The position numbers and the translations under genes are program-made. Below are positions 1 through 8,737 of a DNA stretch of 64,000 nt, piece by piece; within the stretch, counting starts at the first letter, position 1; each line of letters begins with the position of its first letter. The DNA is from RH-AL1 sp965198495. Its GTDB lineage: Bacteria > Pseudomonadota > Alphaproteobacteria > Rhizobiales > Beijerinckiaceae. The DNA is taken from contig CBDAPL010000001.1 of assembly GCA_965198495.1 (NCBI GenBank), forward strand, positions 1,364,001 through 1,428,000, written 5' to 3'. The notes below the pieces were generated by a model. The model worked only from the letters and a program-made list of their open reading frames with translations. It was not told where the DNA came from and ran no database searches.

Positions 1-468
1 TCCGTGCTTCGTTCGCTGATGACGACGGTCTTCGTCGACATCCCTCATCATGCGCCGATGCATTTGCAGGACGAGCGTCCATACCGTCGACCGATGTTCC
101 AACAACCGACGACGGATGTCGGCTGGCGCATCTCGCGACTCATTCGTGCTTCGTGCCCGATCGCTAGCTAGACGAACCACGTCGGACGTATCAGGCGCTA
201 GTAGCCTGCGATCGTGCCGGGCGGTCTCTCCTAGCAATCGCCGAGTTAGGGGGCCTCTACTGGAAGAGTGCCGGCGATACTTGTTGCACGTGCATCATTC
301 TGTTTTGGAGATTGCAAAATCGGCAGCGGAGACTTGGCGGAGAAACGCGGCCAAGGGGGCGCAAACAAGCCATTTCTCGTCTGAGGAGATTGGCGCACCT
401 GCGCTAAACCATTGATTACGCGCGCCAATCAACCTTCACAGAGATGGTGTGATAGCAAACAGATTGGG
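1..468. other. Non-coding stretch, lower G+C, next to tRNA 3' end
   Basis: No convincing gene is visible. Open frames here have no recognisable motif and no ribosome-binding site. The composition is visibly less G+C-rich than the rest of the window and it ends exactly where the tRNA-Gln 3' end begins, the usual place for integrative elements to insert. No integrase or direct repeat of the tRNA end was seen inside the window, so this is only a possible island edge. Confidence 0.4.
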
Positions 469-543
469 TGGCTGGGGCGGGAGGATTCGAACCTCCGTAT
501 GGCGGAATCAAAATCCGCTGCCTTACCGCTTGGCGACGCCCCA
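469..543 (-). tRNA. tRNA-Gln (anticodon UUG)
   Basis: Read on the minus strand, the 7-bp acceptor stem TGGGGCG pairs with CGCCCCA, followed by G and an encoded CCA. The anticodon arm is GCGGA / TTTTGAT / TCCGC, placing UUG at positions 34-36, which reads CAA and CAG (Gln). The T-arm carries GGTTCGAATCC. Length is 75 nt with CCA. All arms fold without mismatches that would suggest a pseudogene. Confidence 0.96.
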
Positions 544-894
544 CCGGAGCCGCGCTGGCGACGCGACGCGCCGGACCATAGTGTGGCGCCAGGCGAGCCG
601 CAACAGCGGCACGCCCGCGATCGCCGACCAAGGCGCCGCAGCGGCGCCGGGCCTTTTTCGCGCGCAGGCGTCTTTCGCAGCGGTGCCAGGCCTCTCTCGC
701 GCGGCCAGGCTTCTCTCGCGCGGCCAGGCCTCTCTCGCGCGGCGCCAGGCTTCTCTCGCGTGGCGGTGGTCTTGGCCTGGCGCTCCGAGAGCGCATCGCT
801 CGGCAGGCTCCTTCACTCTGGCGCACCACACGCCGGACGCGCTTGCATGCCGGACGCGCTTGCATGCCGGGCGGCGCGGCTGCATTCTGCCGCC
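544..894. repeat. Intergenic region with two short tandem arrays upstream of hrcA
   Basis: Two tandem arrays are visible. The first (about 685-763) holds four near-identical 19-21 bp units beginning GCCAGG and ending in CTCTCGCG. The second (832-865) is a 17-bp unit, GCCGGACGCGCTTGCAT, present twice in a row. The overlapping long open frames are products of this low-complexity sequence. No CIRCE-type inverted repeat (TTAGCACTC-N9-GAGTGCTAA) was found before hrcA. Confidence 0.7.
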
Positions 895-1989
895 ATGATC
901 TCGCCTCTTGAAGTCGCGGCGCAGGAGGCCTTGCGCGAGACGGGCGCGCTGCGCAGCCTCAACCAGCGCTCGCTCGACATCTTCCGCCGCATCGTCGAGA
1001 GCTACCTCGCCACGGGCGAGCCGCTCGGCTCGCGCAGCCTGTCGCGGCTGTTGCCCTCGCCGCTGTCGCCGGCTTCCGTGCGCAACGTCATGCAGGCGCT
1101 CGAGGAGAGCGGCCTCATCTTCGCGCCGCATACCAGTGCCGGGCGGCTGCCGACGGAGAGCGGGCTGCGCTTCTTCGTCGACGCGCTGCTCGAGATCGGC
1201 GACATCGACGAGGCCGAGCGCAAGACCATCGAGGCGCAGATGGGCGGCGCGCGCGACCGCAGCTTCGACGCGATCCTCACCGAGGCGACGACCATGCTCT
1301 CGGGCATGACGCGCGGCGCCGGCGTCGTGCTCACCACCAAGGACAACGCCCGCCTCAAGCACATCGAGTTCGTGCGGCTGGAGCCGACGCGGGCGCTCGC
1401 CGTGCTGGTCGGCGAGGACGGGTCGGTCGAGAACCGCGTGGTGCCGATCGCCGCCGACCTGCCGGGCTCGGCGCTCGTCGAGGCGAGCAACTATCTCAAC
1501 GCGCGCATCCGCGGCCGCACCTTGCTTGAGGTGCGCGCCGATATCGAGACGTCGCGCCGCGCCGCCGAGGCCGAACTGGGCGAACTCACCGCGCGGCTGG
1601 TCGATGCCGGGCTCGCCAGCTGGGCCGAAGGCGTCGGGCGGTCGCAGCTCATCGTGCGCGGGCAGGCGAACCTGCTGAGCGACCTGACCGCGATGGAGGA
1701 TCTCGAGCGTATCCGCCTGCTGTTCGCCGACCTCGAGACCAAGAAGGATGTCGTCGACCTGCTGAGCCGCGCCGAGAACGGCGAGGGCGTGCGCATCTTC
1801 ATCGGCTCGGAGAACAAGCTGTTCTCGCTGTCGGGCTCGTCGATGATCGCCGCGCCGTTCCGCGACAGCCAGCAGCGCATCGTCGGCGTGCTCGGCGTGA
1901 TCGGGCCGACGCGGCTGAACTACGCGCGCATCGTGCCGATGGTCGACTACACCTCCAAGCTGCTCGCCCGGCTCGTGTCGCTCGGCTGA
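895..1989 (+). CDS. hrcA: Heat-inducible transcription repressor HrcA
   Basis: 364 residues, the usual HrcA length. The N-terminal winged helix (about residues 20-95) contains LNQRSLDIFRRIVESYLATG and the segment SPASVRNVMQALEESGLI; a GAF-like and dimerisation region follows, with HTSAGRLPTE as the family signature. HrcA represses groESL/dnaK-type chaperone genes by binding CIRCE. The ATG at 895 is chosen because homology starts just after it; the longer upstream frame is repeat-derived. In related genomes grpE follows hrcA; here exbB follows on the same strand, so the usual pairing is broken. Confidence 0.95.
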   Translation: MISPLEVAAQEALRETGALRSLNQRSLDIFRRIVESYLATGEPLGSRSLSRLLPSPLSPASVRNVMQALEESGLIFAPHTSAGRLPTESGLRFFVDALLEIGDIDEAERKTIEAQMGGARDRSFDAILTEATTMLSGMTRGAGVVLTTKDNARLKHIEFVRLEPTRALAVLVGEDGSVENRVVPIAADLPGSALVEASNYLNARIRGRTLLEVRADIETSRRAAEAELGELTARLVDAGLASWAEGVGRSQLIVRGQANLLSDLTAMEDLERIRLLFADLETKKDVVDLLSRAENGEGVRIFIGSENKLFSLSGSSMIAAPFRDSQQRIVGVLGVIGPTRLNYARIVPMVDYTSKLLARLVSLG

Positions 1990-2097
1990 ACGGACCCGCT
2001 CTCGACGTCGAATACGACGCCGATTTCCACGCGCGGGGTTGTCTCCACGCCCGCGGCAAACCATAACCTGCGCGACGCGCCGCTGCAGAGCCCACAG

Positions 2098-3090
2098 ATG
2101 TACCGCTTCCGATTTTTGCCAAGCGCCACAAAGACTTGGCCGACGTTTTCCCGCCTGGGACTTCCTAAAGTTCCCGCTTTATCGTGGGCTTTTTTCCCGC
2201 TCTTGATCGCGATCGCCTGCGTGTTCGCCGCGCCGCCGGGCGTCGCCTATGGAACGCAAGCGCAGTTCGCCCAGAGTACCGTGCCGGCACCCGTCGAGGC
2301 GGCGACGCCCGCGCCGGTCGTGCCGTCGCCGTCGCCAGCCCCGGCGGCGGAGCCCGAGACGCCCAAGGCCGCGCCCGGCACCGGGTCGGCGCTGATCCCG
2401 CACGACCTGTCGCCGTTCGGCATGTTCATGAACGCCGACATCATCGTGAAGGTGGTCATGGTCGGCTTGGCCTTCGCCTCGCTCGCCACCTGGACCATCC
2501 TGCTTGCCAAGGGGCTCGAGCTCACCGGCGCCAAAGGCCGCGCCAGCCGCGGGCTCGCCGACCTTGCCGGCGCGCGCACGCTGCGCGAGGCCGCCGCCGC
2601 GTTGAAGGGCCCGAAGGCGCCCGTGACCCGGCTGGCGCAGGCGGCGCTCGCCGAGGCCGAGCGCTCCGGCGGCCTGCCGCACGAAGGCATCAAGGACCGC
2701 GCCGCCGCGCTTCTCGCGCGCATCGAGTCGCGCGCCGGCCGTTCCATGGCGCGGGGCACCGGCGTGCTGGCGACGATCGGCTCGACGGCCCCCTTCGTCG
2801 GCCTGTTCGGCACGGTGTGGGGCATCATGAACGCCTTCATCGGCATCTCGAAGACCAACACGACCAACCTCGCCGTCGTCGCGCCCGGCATCGCCGAGGC
2901 CCTGCTCGCCACCGCCTTCGGCCTCGTCGCGGCGATCCCCGCCGTCATCATCTACAACGTGTTCGCGCGCGCCATCACAACCTACCGCGCGATCCTTGCC
3001 GATGCCTCGACGGAGATCATGCGGCTGCTCTCGCGCGATCTCGATCGCGATGACGCCGAGGCCGTGCCGGCGCGGCGGGCGGCGGAATAA
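2098..3090 (+). CDS. exbB: ExbB, TonB-system energiser (MotA/TolQ/ExbB proton channel)
   Basis: 330 residues. Residues 1-50 form a hydrophobic signal-like segment, then a Pro/Ala-rich periplasmic stretch (about 55-95), then the ExbB core with three membrane helices (near 115-137, 220-245 and 255-280). The signature TIGSTAPFVGLFGTVWGIMN is intact. This extended N-terminus is typical of type-2 alphaproteobacterial ExbB rather than TolQ. ExbB forms the pentameric channel that converts proton-motive force into TonB movement in the inner membrane. Its stop codon overlaps the exbD start (TAATG), so the two are translationally coupled. No Shine-Dalgarno is obvious before the ATG. Confidence 0.93.
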   Translation: MYRFRFLPSATKTWPTFSRLGLPKVPALSWAFFPLLIAIACVFAAPPGVAYGTQAQFAQSTVPAPVEAATPAPVVPSPSPAPAAEPETPKAAPGTGSALIPHDLSPFGMFMNADIIVKVVMVGLAFASLATWTILLAKGLELTGAKGRASRGLADLAGARTLREAAAALKGPKAPVTRLAQAALAEAERSGGLPHEGIKDRAAALLARIESRAGRSMARGTGVLATIGSTAPFVGLFGTVWGIMNAFIGISKTNTTNLAVVAPGIAEALLATAFGLVAAIPAVIIYNVFARAITTYRAILADASTEIMRLLSRDLDRDDAEAVPARRAAE

Positions 3091-3590
3091 TGGGCGCGCG
3101 ACTGTCGAGCAACGCGGACACCGACGAGCTCGTCGAGACCCACGAGATCAACGTCACGCCTTTCATCGACGTGATCCTCGTTTTGCTGATCATCTTCATG
3201 GTGGCGGCGCCGCTCTCGACGGTCGACGTCAACGTCGACCTGCCGGCTTCCAGCGCCACGCCGGTGCCGCGACCCGACAAGCCGATCTTCGTCACGCTGA
3301 AGCAGGACGACACGCTCGCCCTCGGCGACGATCCGGTCGGCAAGGACGGGCTCGGCGCCGCGCTCAAGCAGGCGACCGGCGGCGACACCGACAAGCGCAT
3401 CTTCGTGCGCGCCGACAAGACCGTGAACTACGGCGACGTCATGGAACTCATGAACTCTCTGCGCGATGCCGGCTTCCTCAAGATCGGCCTGGTCGGGCTC
3501 GACGCCGGCAAGCGCGGCGGGGCGTCCGCGTCGCCTGCCGACGCGCGCGGGCCGCAAGCTCCGGCAGGCGGGACCGGCGCCAAACCGTGA
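3090..3590 (+). CDS. exbD: ExbD, TonB-system proton-channel subunit
   Basis: 166 residues with one N-terminal membrane helix (about 24-43) preceded by the family motif HEINVTPFIDVILVLLIIFM; the Asp in FIDV is the proton-relay residue. A periplasmic domain of about 110 residues follows, then an Ala/Gly/Pro-rich tail. It overlaps exbB by one base. A 17-bp direct duplication (GTGACCGACGCCAAACC) begins at its stop codon and runs into the next gene. Confidence 0.93.
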   Translation: MGARLSSNADTDELVETHEINVTPFIDVILVLLIIFMVAAPLSTVDVNVDLPASSATPVPRPDKPIFVTLKQDDTLALGDDPVGKDGLGAALKQATGGDTDKRIFVRADKTVNYGDVMELMNSLRDAGFLKIGLVGLDAGKRGGASASPADARGPQAPAGGTGAKP

Positions 3591-3603
3591 CCGACGCCAA
3601 ACC

Positions 3604-4671
3604 GTGACCGACGCCGCCGCTTCCTTCTACGCCGATCCGCCCGGAGGCGGGCGTTGGCGCTGGCCTGTGGCGCTCGTCGCGGTGCTGGCACTGCACGTTG
3701 GCCTGATCGCATACCTGGCGTCACGCCAGCCGACGGGGCCGTCAAACCCGGCGGCCGACGTGATCGAACTCGACCTCACGCCGCCGCAGGAGGAGCAGCA
3801 CGCCGCGCCGGCGCAGGCCGCTCCGCGGGAGGCGACCTCGCCGCAGCCGGACGCCTCGCCGCCGCCAGCGCCGGTGCCGCCGCCACCGCCGGTTCCCGTA
3901 CCGCCGCCGGAGCCCGCGCCGCCACCGCCGCCCGAGCCTACCCCGCCGCCGCGCCAGCCGGCGCCGCCACCTGAGCCCGCACCCCCTCCGCCGCCCGAGG
4001 CGGCATCACCGCCGCCCGTCGCGCGGCCGCCGGCGGCCGTGGCGCCCGCGCCCGCGCCCGATCTGCCGGTGTTGCCGAAGGTCGACGCGCCGCTGGAGGC
4101 GCCGAAGCCGGACGCCGCCGCTCAGGCGGCCGCCGATGCGGAGCGCCAGCAGGCCGAGGCCGAGACGGTCGCGGCGCAAAAGCAGATCGAGGCGCGCAGG
4201 CAGTCTGAGCTCCGCAAGCAGGCTGAACTCCGCAGGCAGGCCGAGATCCAGCGGCAGGAGGCGCTCCGTCAGCAGAAGCTCGCGGCACGTCGCGAGGCCG
4301 AACGCGCGGCGCAGCAGAAGGAGCGCGCCGAAGCGGCCGCGCGCCGTGCCGCCGAGCGCCGGGAGGCGGCCTCGCGCGAGCGTGCCGCGACGGCGGGGCG
4401 CGACCAGCGCAACGCGCAGAGGGCGACCGCCTCGGGCGGGTCGATGCCGGCGTGGCGCGCCGAGGTGGCCGCGCGGATCAGAAGCGGTGCCTCGAACCTC
4501 TCTGGCGAGAGCGGTTCGTCTTCGGTGAGCTTCACCGTGCTTCCGAGCGGCGCGATCACCGGCGTGTCGGGGAGCGGCACGGCGGCTTCCGTCGTGCGCT
4601 CGGTCGGCGCGGTGCCGCCCCCGCCGAACGGCCAGAGCCAGCGCCTGTCGCAGACGATCCGCTTCAACTGA
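3604..4671 (+). CDS. tonB: TonB energy transducer (first of three in the window)
   Basis: 355 residues from a GTG at 3604. One membrane helix (residues 20-39) is followed by a very Pro-rich spacer (about 55-150), an Ala/Glu/Arg/Gln-rich helical stretch (about 170-265) and a C-terminal domain of about 80 residues ending in IRFN. The usual SG..(L)D.AAL motif of the TonB C-terminus is shortened, although VPPPP is kept. TonB links ExbBD to outer-membrane receptors. The GTG lies in a tandem duplication at the end of exbD; a second GTG at 3587 is out of frame. The stop abuts the recF stop, so the genes converge. Confidence 0.88.
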   Translation: MTDAAASFYADPPGGGRWRWPVALVAVLALHVGLIAYLASRQPTGPSNPAADVIELDLTPPQEEQHAAPAQAAPREATSPQPDASPPPAPVPPPPPVPVPPPEPAPPPPPEPTPPPRQPAPPPEPAPPPPPEAASPPPVARPPAAVAPAPAPDLPVLPKVDAPLEAPKPDAAAQAAADAERQQAEAETVAAQKQIEARRQSELRKQAELRRQAEIQRQEALRQQKLAARREAERAAQQKERAEAAARRAAERREAASRERAATAGRDQRNAQRATASGGSMPAWRAEVAARIRSGASNLSGESGSSSVSFTVLPSGAITGVSGSGTAASVVRSVGAVPPPPNGQSQRLSQTIRFN

Positions 4672-5796
4672 TCAGGCGTGCGCGACCGTGCCCGGCGTCA
4701 CCCGCAGGTGTTGCGCGCGGCCGGCGAGCCCGCTGAAGGCCGCCTCGTCGGCGCCGGTCATCCACACCTGGCCGGGCAGGGCGCGGAGCTCGTCGAACAG
4801 GGCCTCGCGCCGCGCCGCATCGAGATGCGCGGCGATCTCGTCGAGCAGGATCACCGGCGCGAGGCCGCTGAGATCGGCGACGAGCCGCGCGTGCGCGAGC
4901 ACCAGGCCGACGAGCAGCGCCTTCTGCTCGCCGGTCGAGCACAGCGCCGCCTCGATGGCTTTGGGCCCGTGCGTCACGATGAGGTCCGACGCCTGCGGAC
5001 CGATCAGCGTACGCCCGGCGGCGGCGTCGCGCGGGCGGCTCGCCTTGAGCAGCGCGCGGTAGCCGTCCTCCGCCGCGAGGGCGGTGCGCCCGGCGCACAA
5101 CGTCTCCATGTCGCCGCTGGCGAGCGCGACGCCGGCCCAGGGAAAAGCCGAACCGCCGCCGTCGCCGATCAGCGCGGCGAGTTTCGCCACCGTCTCCGTG
5201 CGCGCCGCCGCCACCGCGACGGCGAGCTCCGCCACCTCGCGTTCGATCGCGTCGAGCCAGAGCGGGTCGGCGGCACGGCCGTCCTCCAGCACCTTGTTGC
5301 GCTGGCGCAGCGCGCGTTCCATCGCGGCGACGCGGCTGCCGTGCTCCGCGTCGACGGCGAGGACGAGCCGGTCGAGGAAGCGCCGGCGCTCGCCCGGCGA
5401 TCCGTTGAAGAGCTGGTCCATCGCCGGCGTCAGCCAGACAAGGCGCAGATGGTCGGCGAACACCCGCGCCGAGGCGACCGGCTCCCGGTCGACGCGCAGG
5501 CGTCGTGCCGATGGCGCCTCGCCCGATGCCGGATCGAGACCCGAGCCGAACCGCAGCGGGCCGTGCGGCGTGGCGAGTTCGAGCGAGATCGCGAAGCCAC
5601 CGGGGCCCGCGCGCCGCGCGCAGTTCGCCAGCTCGGCACGCCGCAGGCCGCGACCCTGCGCGAACATCGAGATCGCCTCGAGCAGGTTCGTCTTGCCGCT
5701 GCCGTTCTCGCCGGTGACGACGACCGTGCGCTGGTCGACCGCGATGTCGAGGCGCGCGTAGGAGCGGAAATCGGTCAGGACGAGGCGGCGCAGCAT
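4672..5796 (-). CDS. recF: DNA replication and repair protein RecF
   Basis: 374 residues from the ATG at 5796, matching RecF length. N-terminus LRRLVLTDFRSYARLD, Walker A GENGSGKTN (near residue 32), ABC-type signature region STGEQKALLVGL and Walker B VILLDEIAAHLD are all present. RecF loads RecA at single-strand gaps with RecO and RecR. An in-frame GTG at 5871 would add 25 Ser/Ala-rich residues and overlap the upstream gene by one base; it lacks a ribosome-binding site, so the ATG is preferred. RecF is often near dnaN, which is not here. Confidence 0.93.
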   Translation of the reverse strand: MLRRLVLTDFRSYARLDIAVDQRTVVVTGENGSGKTNLLEAISMFAQGRGLRRAELANCARRAGPGGFAISLELATPHGPLRFGSGLDPASGEAPSARRLRVDREPVASARVFADHLRLVWLTPAMDQLFNGSPGERRRFLDRLVLAVDAEHGSRVAAMERALRQRNKVLEDGRAADPLWLDAIEREVAELAVAVAAARTETVAKLAALIGDGGGSAFPWAGVALASGDMETLCAGRTALAAEDGYRALLKASRPRDAAAGRTLIGPQASDLIVTHGPKAIEAALCSTGEQKALLVGLVLAHARLVADLSGLAPVILLDEIAAHLDAARREALFDELRALPGQVWMTGADEAAFSGLAGRAQHLRVTPGTVAHA

Positions 5797-5870
5797 GGTC
5801 TCGCCGTTTGAGCTGGCCTCGTGGGCGCTTGCGGCAGCATTCGCGGCGGGTCCGGATCCCGACGAGGCCA

Positions 5871-6875
5871 CTAGCGGGCCCGACGGCTCGAGGTGAGCGG
5901 CGGGCCGGCCTCGTTGAAGTCGATCGTCGCGATGAGCCCGTGCGGCGAGCCTGGCGGCGGCGGTGGAAACGGCGAGGCGCGTCGGATCGCCGCCATCGCC
6001 TCATCGTCGATCTGCGGATAGCCGCTCCGGCGCACGTAGCCGGCGCCTGTAAGGTTGCCGTTGTCGTCGACGTTGAAGGCGATTGTCACGTTGCCGTTCA
6101 GGTCGGACACGGACACGACGGAGCGCCGGTGCTGCATGATCATCCCGTAGACGATCGCCAGATAGCGCGAGTCCTCGGTGCCGCCGTAGACGGGCGACTT
6201 CTTGGTCGGCCGCGAGAAGCTGAAGTCGGACAGCGCCGAATTCCCGGCGAGCTGGTCGAGCGCCGACTTGTCGGACTTGACCTTCGTCGGCGGCTTGACC
6301 TTGGCCACGAGGTTGAGCGGACGCTTGGGCGGCTCCGGCACGGCCTGTTCGATGGCCTCCGCGTCCTTTTCGGTCACGTCCTTCTTCTCCGCGTCGGCCT
6401 CGGTCTTGTCCGGCGGGGTCGGCTCCGTGGAGGGCGAGGCCGCCTCGGACTTCTCCGGCGTGCCGTCCTTGGGTGGCGTCGGCGCCTTGGGCGCGTGCGT
6501 CTCCTTCTGGATCTCCTGCGTTTCGACCTTCTCCTCGTTGGGCGCGCGGGGCGCACTCGAGGCCGGCTTCTCGATTTCCGGCTTGCTCTCCTGCTTGGGC
6601 TGCGGCGGAGGGGGCGGCGGCTTCGGCGGCTCGACGACGACCTCGATCGGCGTCTCCTCGACCGCCGCGACCTGCTGGGGCTCGGCGCTGTCGCGGTAAA
6701 GGAGATAGGCGAGCACGCCGGCATGCGCGGCGAGGATGATCGCCAGCGTCAGGACGAACCACGTGCGTTGCGCGAACGCGTTGCGCTTCAGGGGAGCGAC
6801 GAACCGCTCCTCGATGCCGGCCCGGAGGGACGCGGCCCAACGCGTATTGTCTTCACTCGCCATGACCGATGTCAC
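5871..6875 (-). CDS. TonB family protein (second paralogue)
   Basis: 334 residues. A cytoplasmic N-terminus of about 39 residues precedes one membrane helix (about 40-60), then a Pro/Lys/Glu-rich spacer with PPKPPPPPPQP and many KPE/TPP segments (about 75-205), and a C-terminal TonB domain with YGGTEDSRYLAIVYG, VRRSGYPQIDDEAM and SPFPPPPPG. An ATG at 6863 is an alternative start. It shares its plan with the next TonB paralogue upstream; both are oriented against exbBD-tonB. The partner receptor cannot be told from this window. Confidence 0.85.
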   Translation of the reverse strand: MTSVMASEDNTRWAASLRAGIEERFVAPLKRNAFAQRTWFVLTLAIILAAHAGVLAYLLYRDSAEPQQVAAVEETPIEVVVEPPKPPPPPPQPKQESKPEIEKPASSAPRAPNEEKVETQEIQKETHAPKAPTPPKDGTPEKSEAASPSTEPTPPDKTEADAEKKDVTEKDAEAIEQAVPEPPKRPLNLVAKVKPPTKVKSDKSALDQLAGNSALSDFSFSRPTKKSPVYGGTEDSRYLAIVYGMIMQHRRSVVSVSDLNGNVTIAFNVDDNGNLTGAGYVRRSGYPQIDDEAMAAIRRASPFPPPPPGSPHGLIATIDFNEAGPPLTSSRRAR

Positions 6876-6983
6876 ATCATGGACGCGCCGCCGACGCTAG
6901 AAAAAAAGCCGGATGCGAGACTTGCCATTGCCAAGCTTTCGTGCACTGCGCGCTCATACGCCGCGCGTGTCTTCGATGCCGAC

Positions 6984-8042
6984 CTAGCGGAAATGGAGCG
7001 TCGGGACCTGCCCGTCGAACGTCGTGCCCCAGATCAGGCCGCGCTCGAGCCCGGGCGGCGGCGGCGGAAACGGCGCGGCCGCTAGAAGCGCGCGCATCGC
7101 CATCTGATCGATGTCGGGATAGCCGCTCTTCTTGCAGAAATCCCGCTCGATGACATGCCCGGTGGTATCGACGTGGAAGCAGATCGCCACGTTGCCGCCG
7201 GTCTGGTAGTGCGCGGTGTGCGGCAGCTTCTGGACCTTGGCCTCGAGCATCGCTTCCACCTCGCTCATCCAGCGCACGTCCTCGGTGCCGCCGTAGATCT
7301 TCGTCTTCGGCGTCGGCTTGGCGAAGGTCATCGTCGCGTCGAGGCTCGGCGCGCCGGCAAGGGCGGCGAGCGCGTTGGGGATCTTCTTGACCTTGGGCGC
7401 GGCCTTCGCCTCCTTGCTCTTGGCTTCCTTCTTGGTCGCCTTGGGCTTGGCCTTGTCGAGCGCCTCGGCGTCGGGCTTGGTCAGGTCCTCCTCCTTGGCG
7501 GCCTCTTCCTTCTTGGTCTCGTCCGGCGTGGCTTCCTTCGGCGGCGCGGCGGCGGGCGCGGCTTGCGGCTGGCCCTGCGCCGGCGTCGGCAGCTTGTTGG
7601 GCGCGGCGGTCTTGGCCTCCTTGGTCTCGGTCTTGGTCTGGTCCTCGTTGGGCGCGCGCGGCGCACTCCGGGCCGGACTGAGGTCCTCCTTGGGCTTGGG
7701 CGGCGGTGGCGGCTCCTTCTTCGCCGGGGGCTGCGGCTTGGGCGGCTCCGGCGGCTTCTCGACGACGATCTCGACCGGCGTCTCCTCGCTCTGCGCCGTC
7801 TGCACCGGCGCGTGCGCGTCGCGCCAGAGCAGGGCGGCGATGATGCCGGCGTAGATGAGCACGATCAGCGCGACGAGGGCGAGGAAGCGCGCGCGGGCGG
7901 CGCGGGCGCCCCGGACGGGATCGAGGAAGCGCTCGTCCGCGCGGGCGGCGAGCCGCGCATAGTCCGTTGCCGCGACGCGCGACTCCGCGCCCTCGTCACG
8001 AGCGTCTTCCGCCTTCAGGCTCTCTTCCTCGCCGATCGTCAT
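6984..8042 (-). CDS. TonB family protein (third paralogue)
   Basis: 352 residues. A long acidic cytoplasmic N-terminus (about 50 residues) precedes one membrane helix (51-73). The spacer is Pro/Lys/Ala-rich (PPEPPKPQPPAKKEPPPPP, then many AKKE-type repeats). The C-terminal domain has YGGTEDVRWMSEVEAML, KKSGYPDIDQMAMRAL and APFPPPPPG. The YGGTED and SGYP.ID motifs shared with the preceding paralogue point to a duplication. It is divergent from the GNAT gene at 8168. Confidence 0.85.
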   Translation of the reverse strand: MTIGEEESLKAEDARDEGAESRVAATDYARLAARADERFLDPVRGARAARARFLALVALIVLIYAGIIAALLWRDAHAPVQTAQSEETPVEIVVEKPPEPPKPQPPAKKEPPPPPKPKEDLSPARSAPRAPNEDQTKTETKEAKTAAPNKLPTPAQGQPQAAPAAAPPKEATPDETKKEEAAKEEDLTKPDAEALDKAKPKATKKEAKSKEAKAAPKVKKIPNALAALAGAPSLDATMTFAKPTPKTKIYGGTEDVRWMSEVEAMLEAKVQKLPHTAHYQTGGNVAICFHVDTTGHVIERDFCKKSGYPDIDQMAMRALLAAAPFPPPPPGLERGLIWGTTFDGQVPTLHFR

Positions 8043-8167
8043 CCCGGAACTGTCACGTCAACGCTAGGCACACGCTCGCAATCGATCGTATCCGCTTGTG
8101 TCGCTCCGCGATCTCGCCGCATGAAACAGCGGTCTTGCAAGCCGATACCACACCGCCCCGAGGCTTC

Positions 8168-8629
8168 GTGCGCCAGTCCGACAATAATGAGGCAAGCGCC
8201 GCGGGCGTCATCCTGCGGCCGTGTCGCGCCGGCGATATTTCGGCGCTCGTCGACCTTTGGGTCACAGCGTGGCAGGCGACACTGCCGGCGATCGACTTCG
8301 AAGGCCGCCGCGGCTGGATCGACGCGTTCCTGCGTGCCCCGCGCTATACGACCATCGTCGCCGAGCAAGGGGACCGGCCGATCGGCTTCGCATCCCTGGA
8401 AGGCGACATCCTCCAGCAGCTTGTCGTGGGCCTCGCGGCGAAGGGGCAGGGCATCGCCACGCGCCTGCTCGACGCCGTCAAGGCGGGCGTGCCCGCCGGC
8501 CTGACGCTCGACGTCAACCAGGACAACCCGCGCGCGGTGCGCTTCTACGAGCGCGAGGGTTTCCGCCGCGTCGGGGGCGGCGTCAATCCGGCGTCCGGCC
8601 TCGCGACCTGGACGATGCGCTGGCGGTGA
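8168..8629 (+). CDS. GNAT family N-acetyltransferase
   Basis: About 153 residues from a GTG at 8168 preceded by GAGG five bases upstream. The GNAT fold is visible: ILRPCRAGDISALVDLW at the start, the acetyl-CoA loop QLVVGLAAKGQGIATRLLD (Q/R-x-x-G-x-G/A pattern), then LDVNQDNPRAVRFYEREGF. It should transfer acetyl from acetyl-CoA to an amine; the substrate is not predictable. The longer open frame upstream has no family similarity. Confidence 0.85.
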   Translation: MRQSDNNEASAAGVILRPCRAGDISALVDLWVTAWQATLPAIDFEGRRGWIDAFLRAPRYTTIVAEQGDRPIGFASLEGDILQQLVVGLAAKGQGIATRLLDAVKAGVPAGLTLDVNQDNPRAVRFYEREGFRRVGGGVNPASGLATWTMRWR

Positions 8630-8737
8630 GGCGAAGGTGCGCGGCGGTCCGGCGGACCCGCCTTGACCTCGCCGTTCGTCCATCGCAAACCGCGCGCGTC
8701 GTGGCGCCGCCGTTCTTTGCGCCCTCTTGGAGGCGTC

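Noticed and set aside
412..894. N-terminal extension of the hrcA frame
   Set aside because: The extension runs through the tRNA and tandem repeats; HrcA homology starts at the ATG at 895.
544..894. CIRCE element before hrcA
   Set aside because: No TTAGCACTC-N9-GAGTGCTAA pattern was found on inspection.
1990..2097. Fur/RirA/Irr-type iron box upstream of exbB
   Set aside because: No A+T-rich palindrome resembling these boxes is visible in the 108-base spacer.
5797..5871. Longer RecF start at GTG 5871
   Set aside because: No ribosome-binding site, and the extra 25 residues are not RecF-like.
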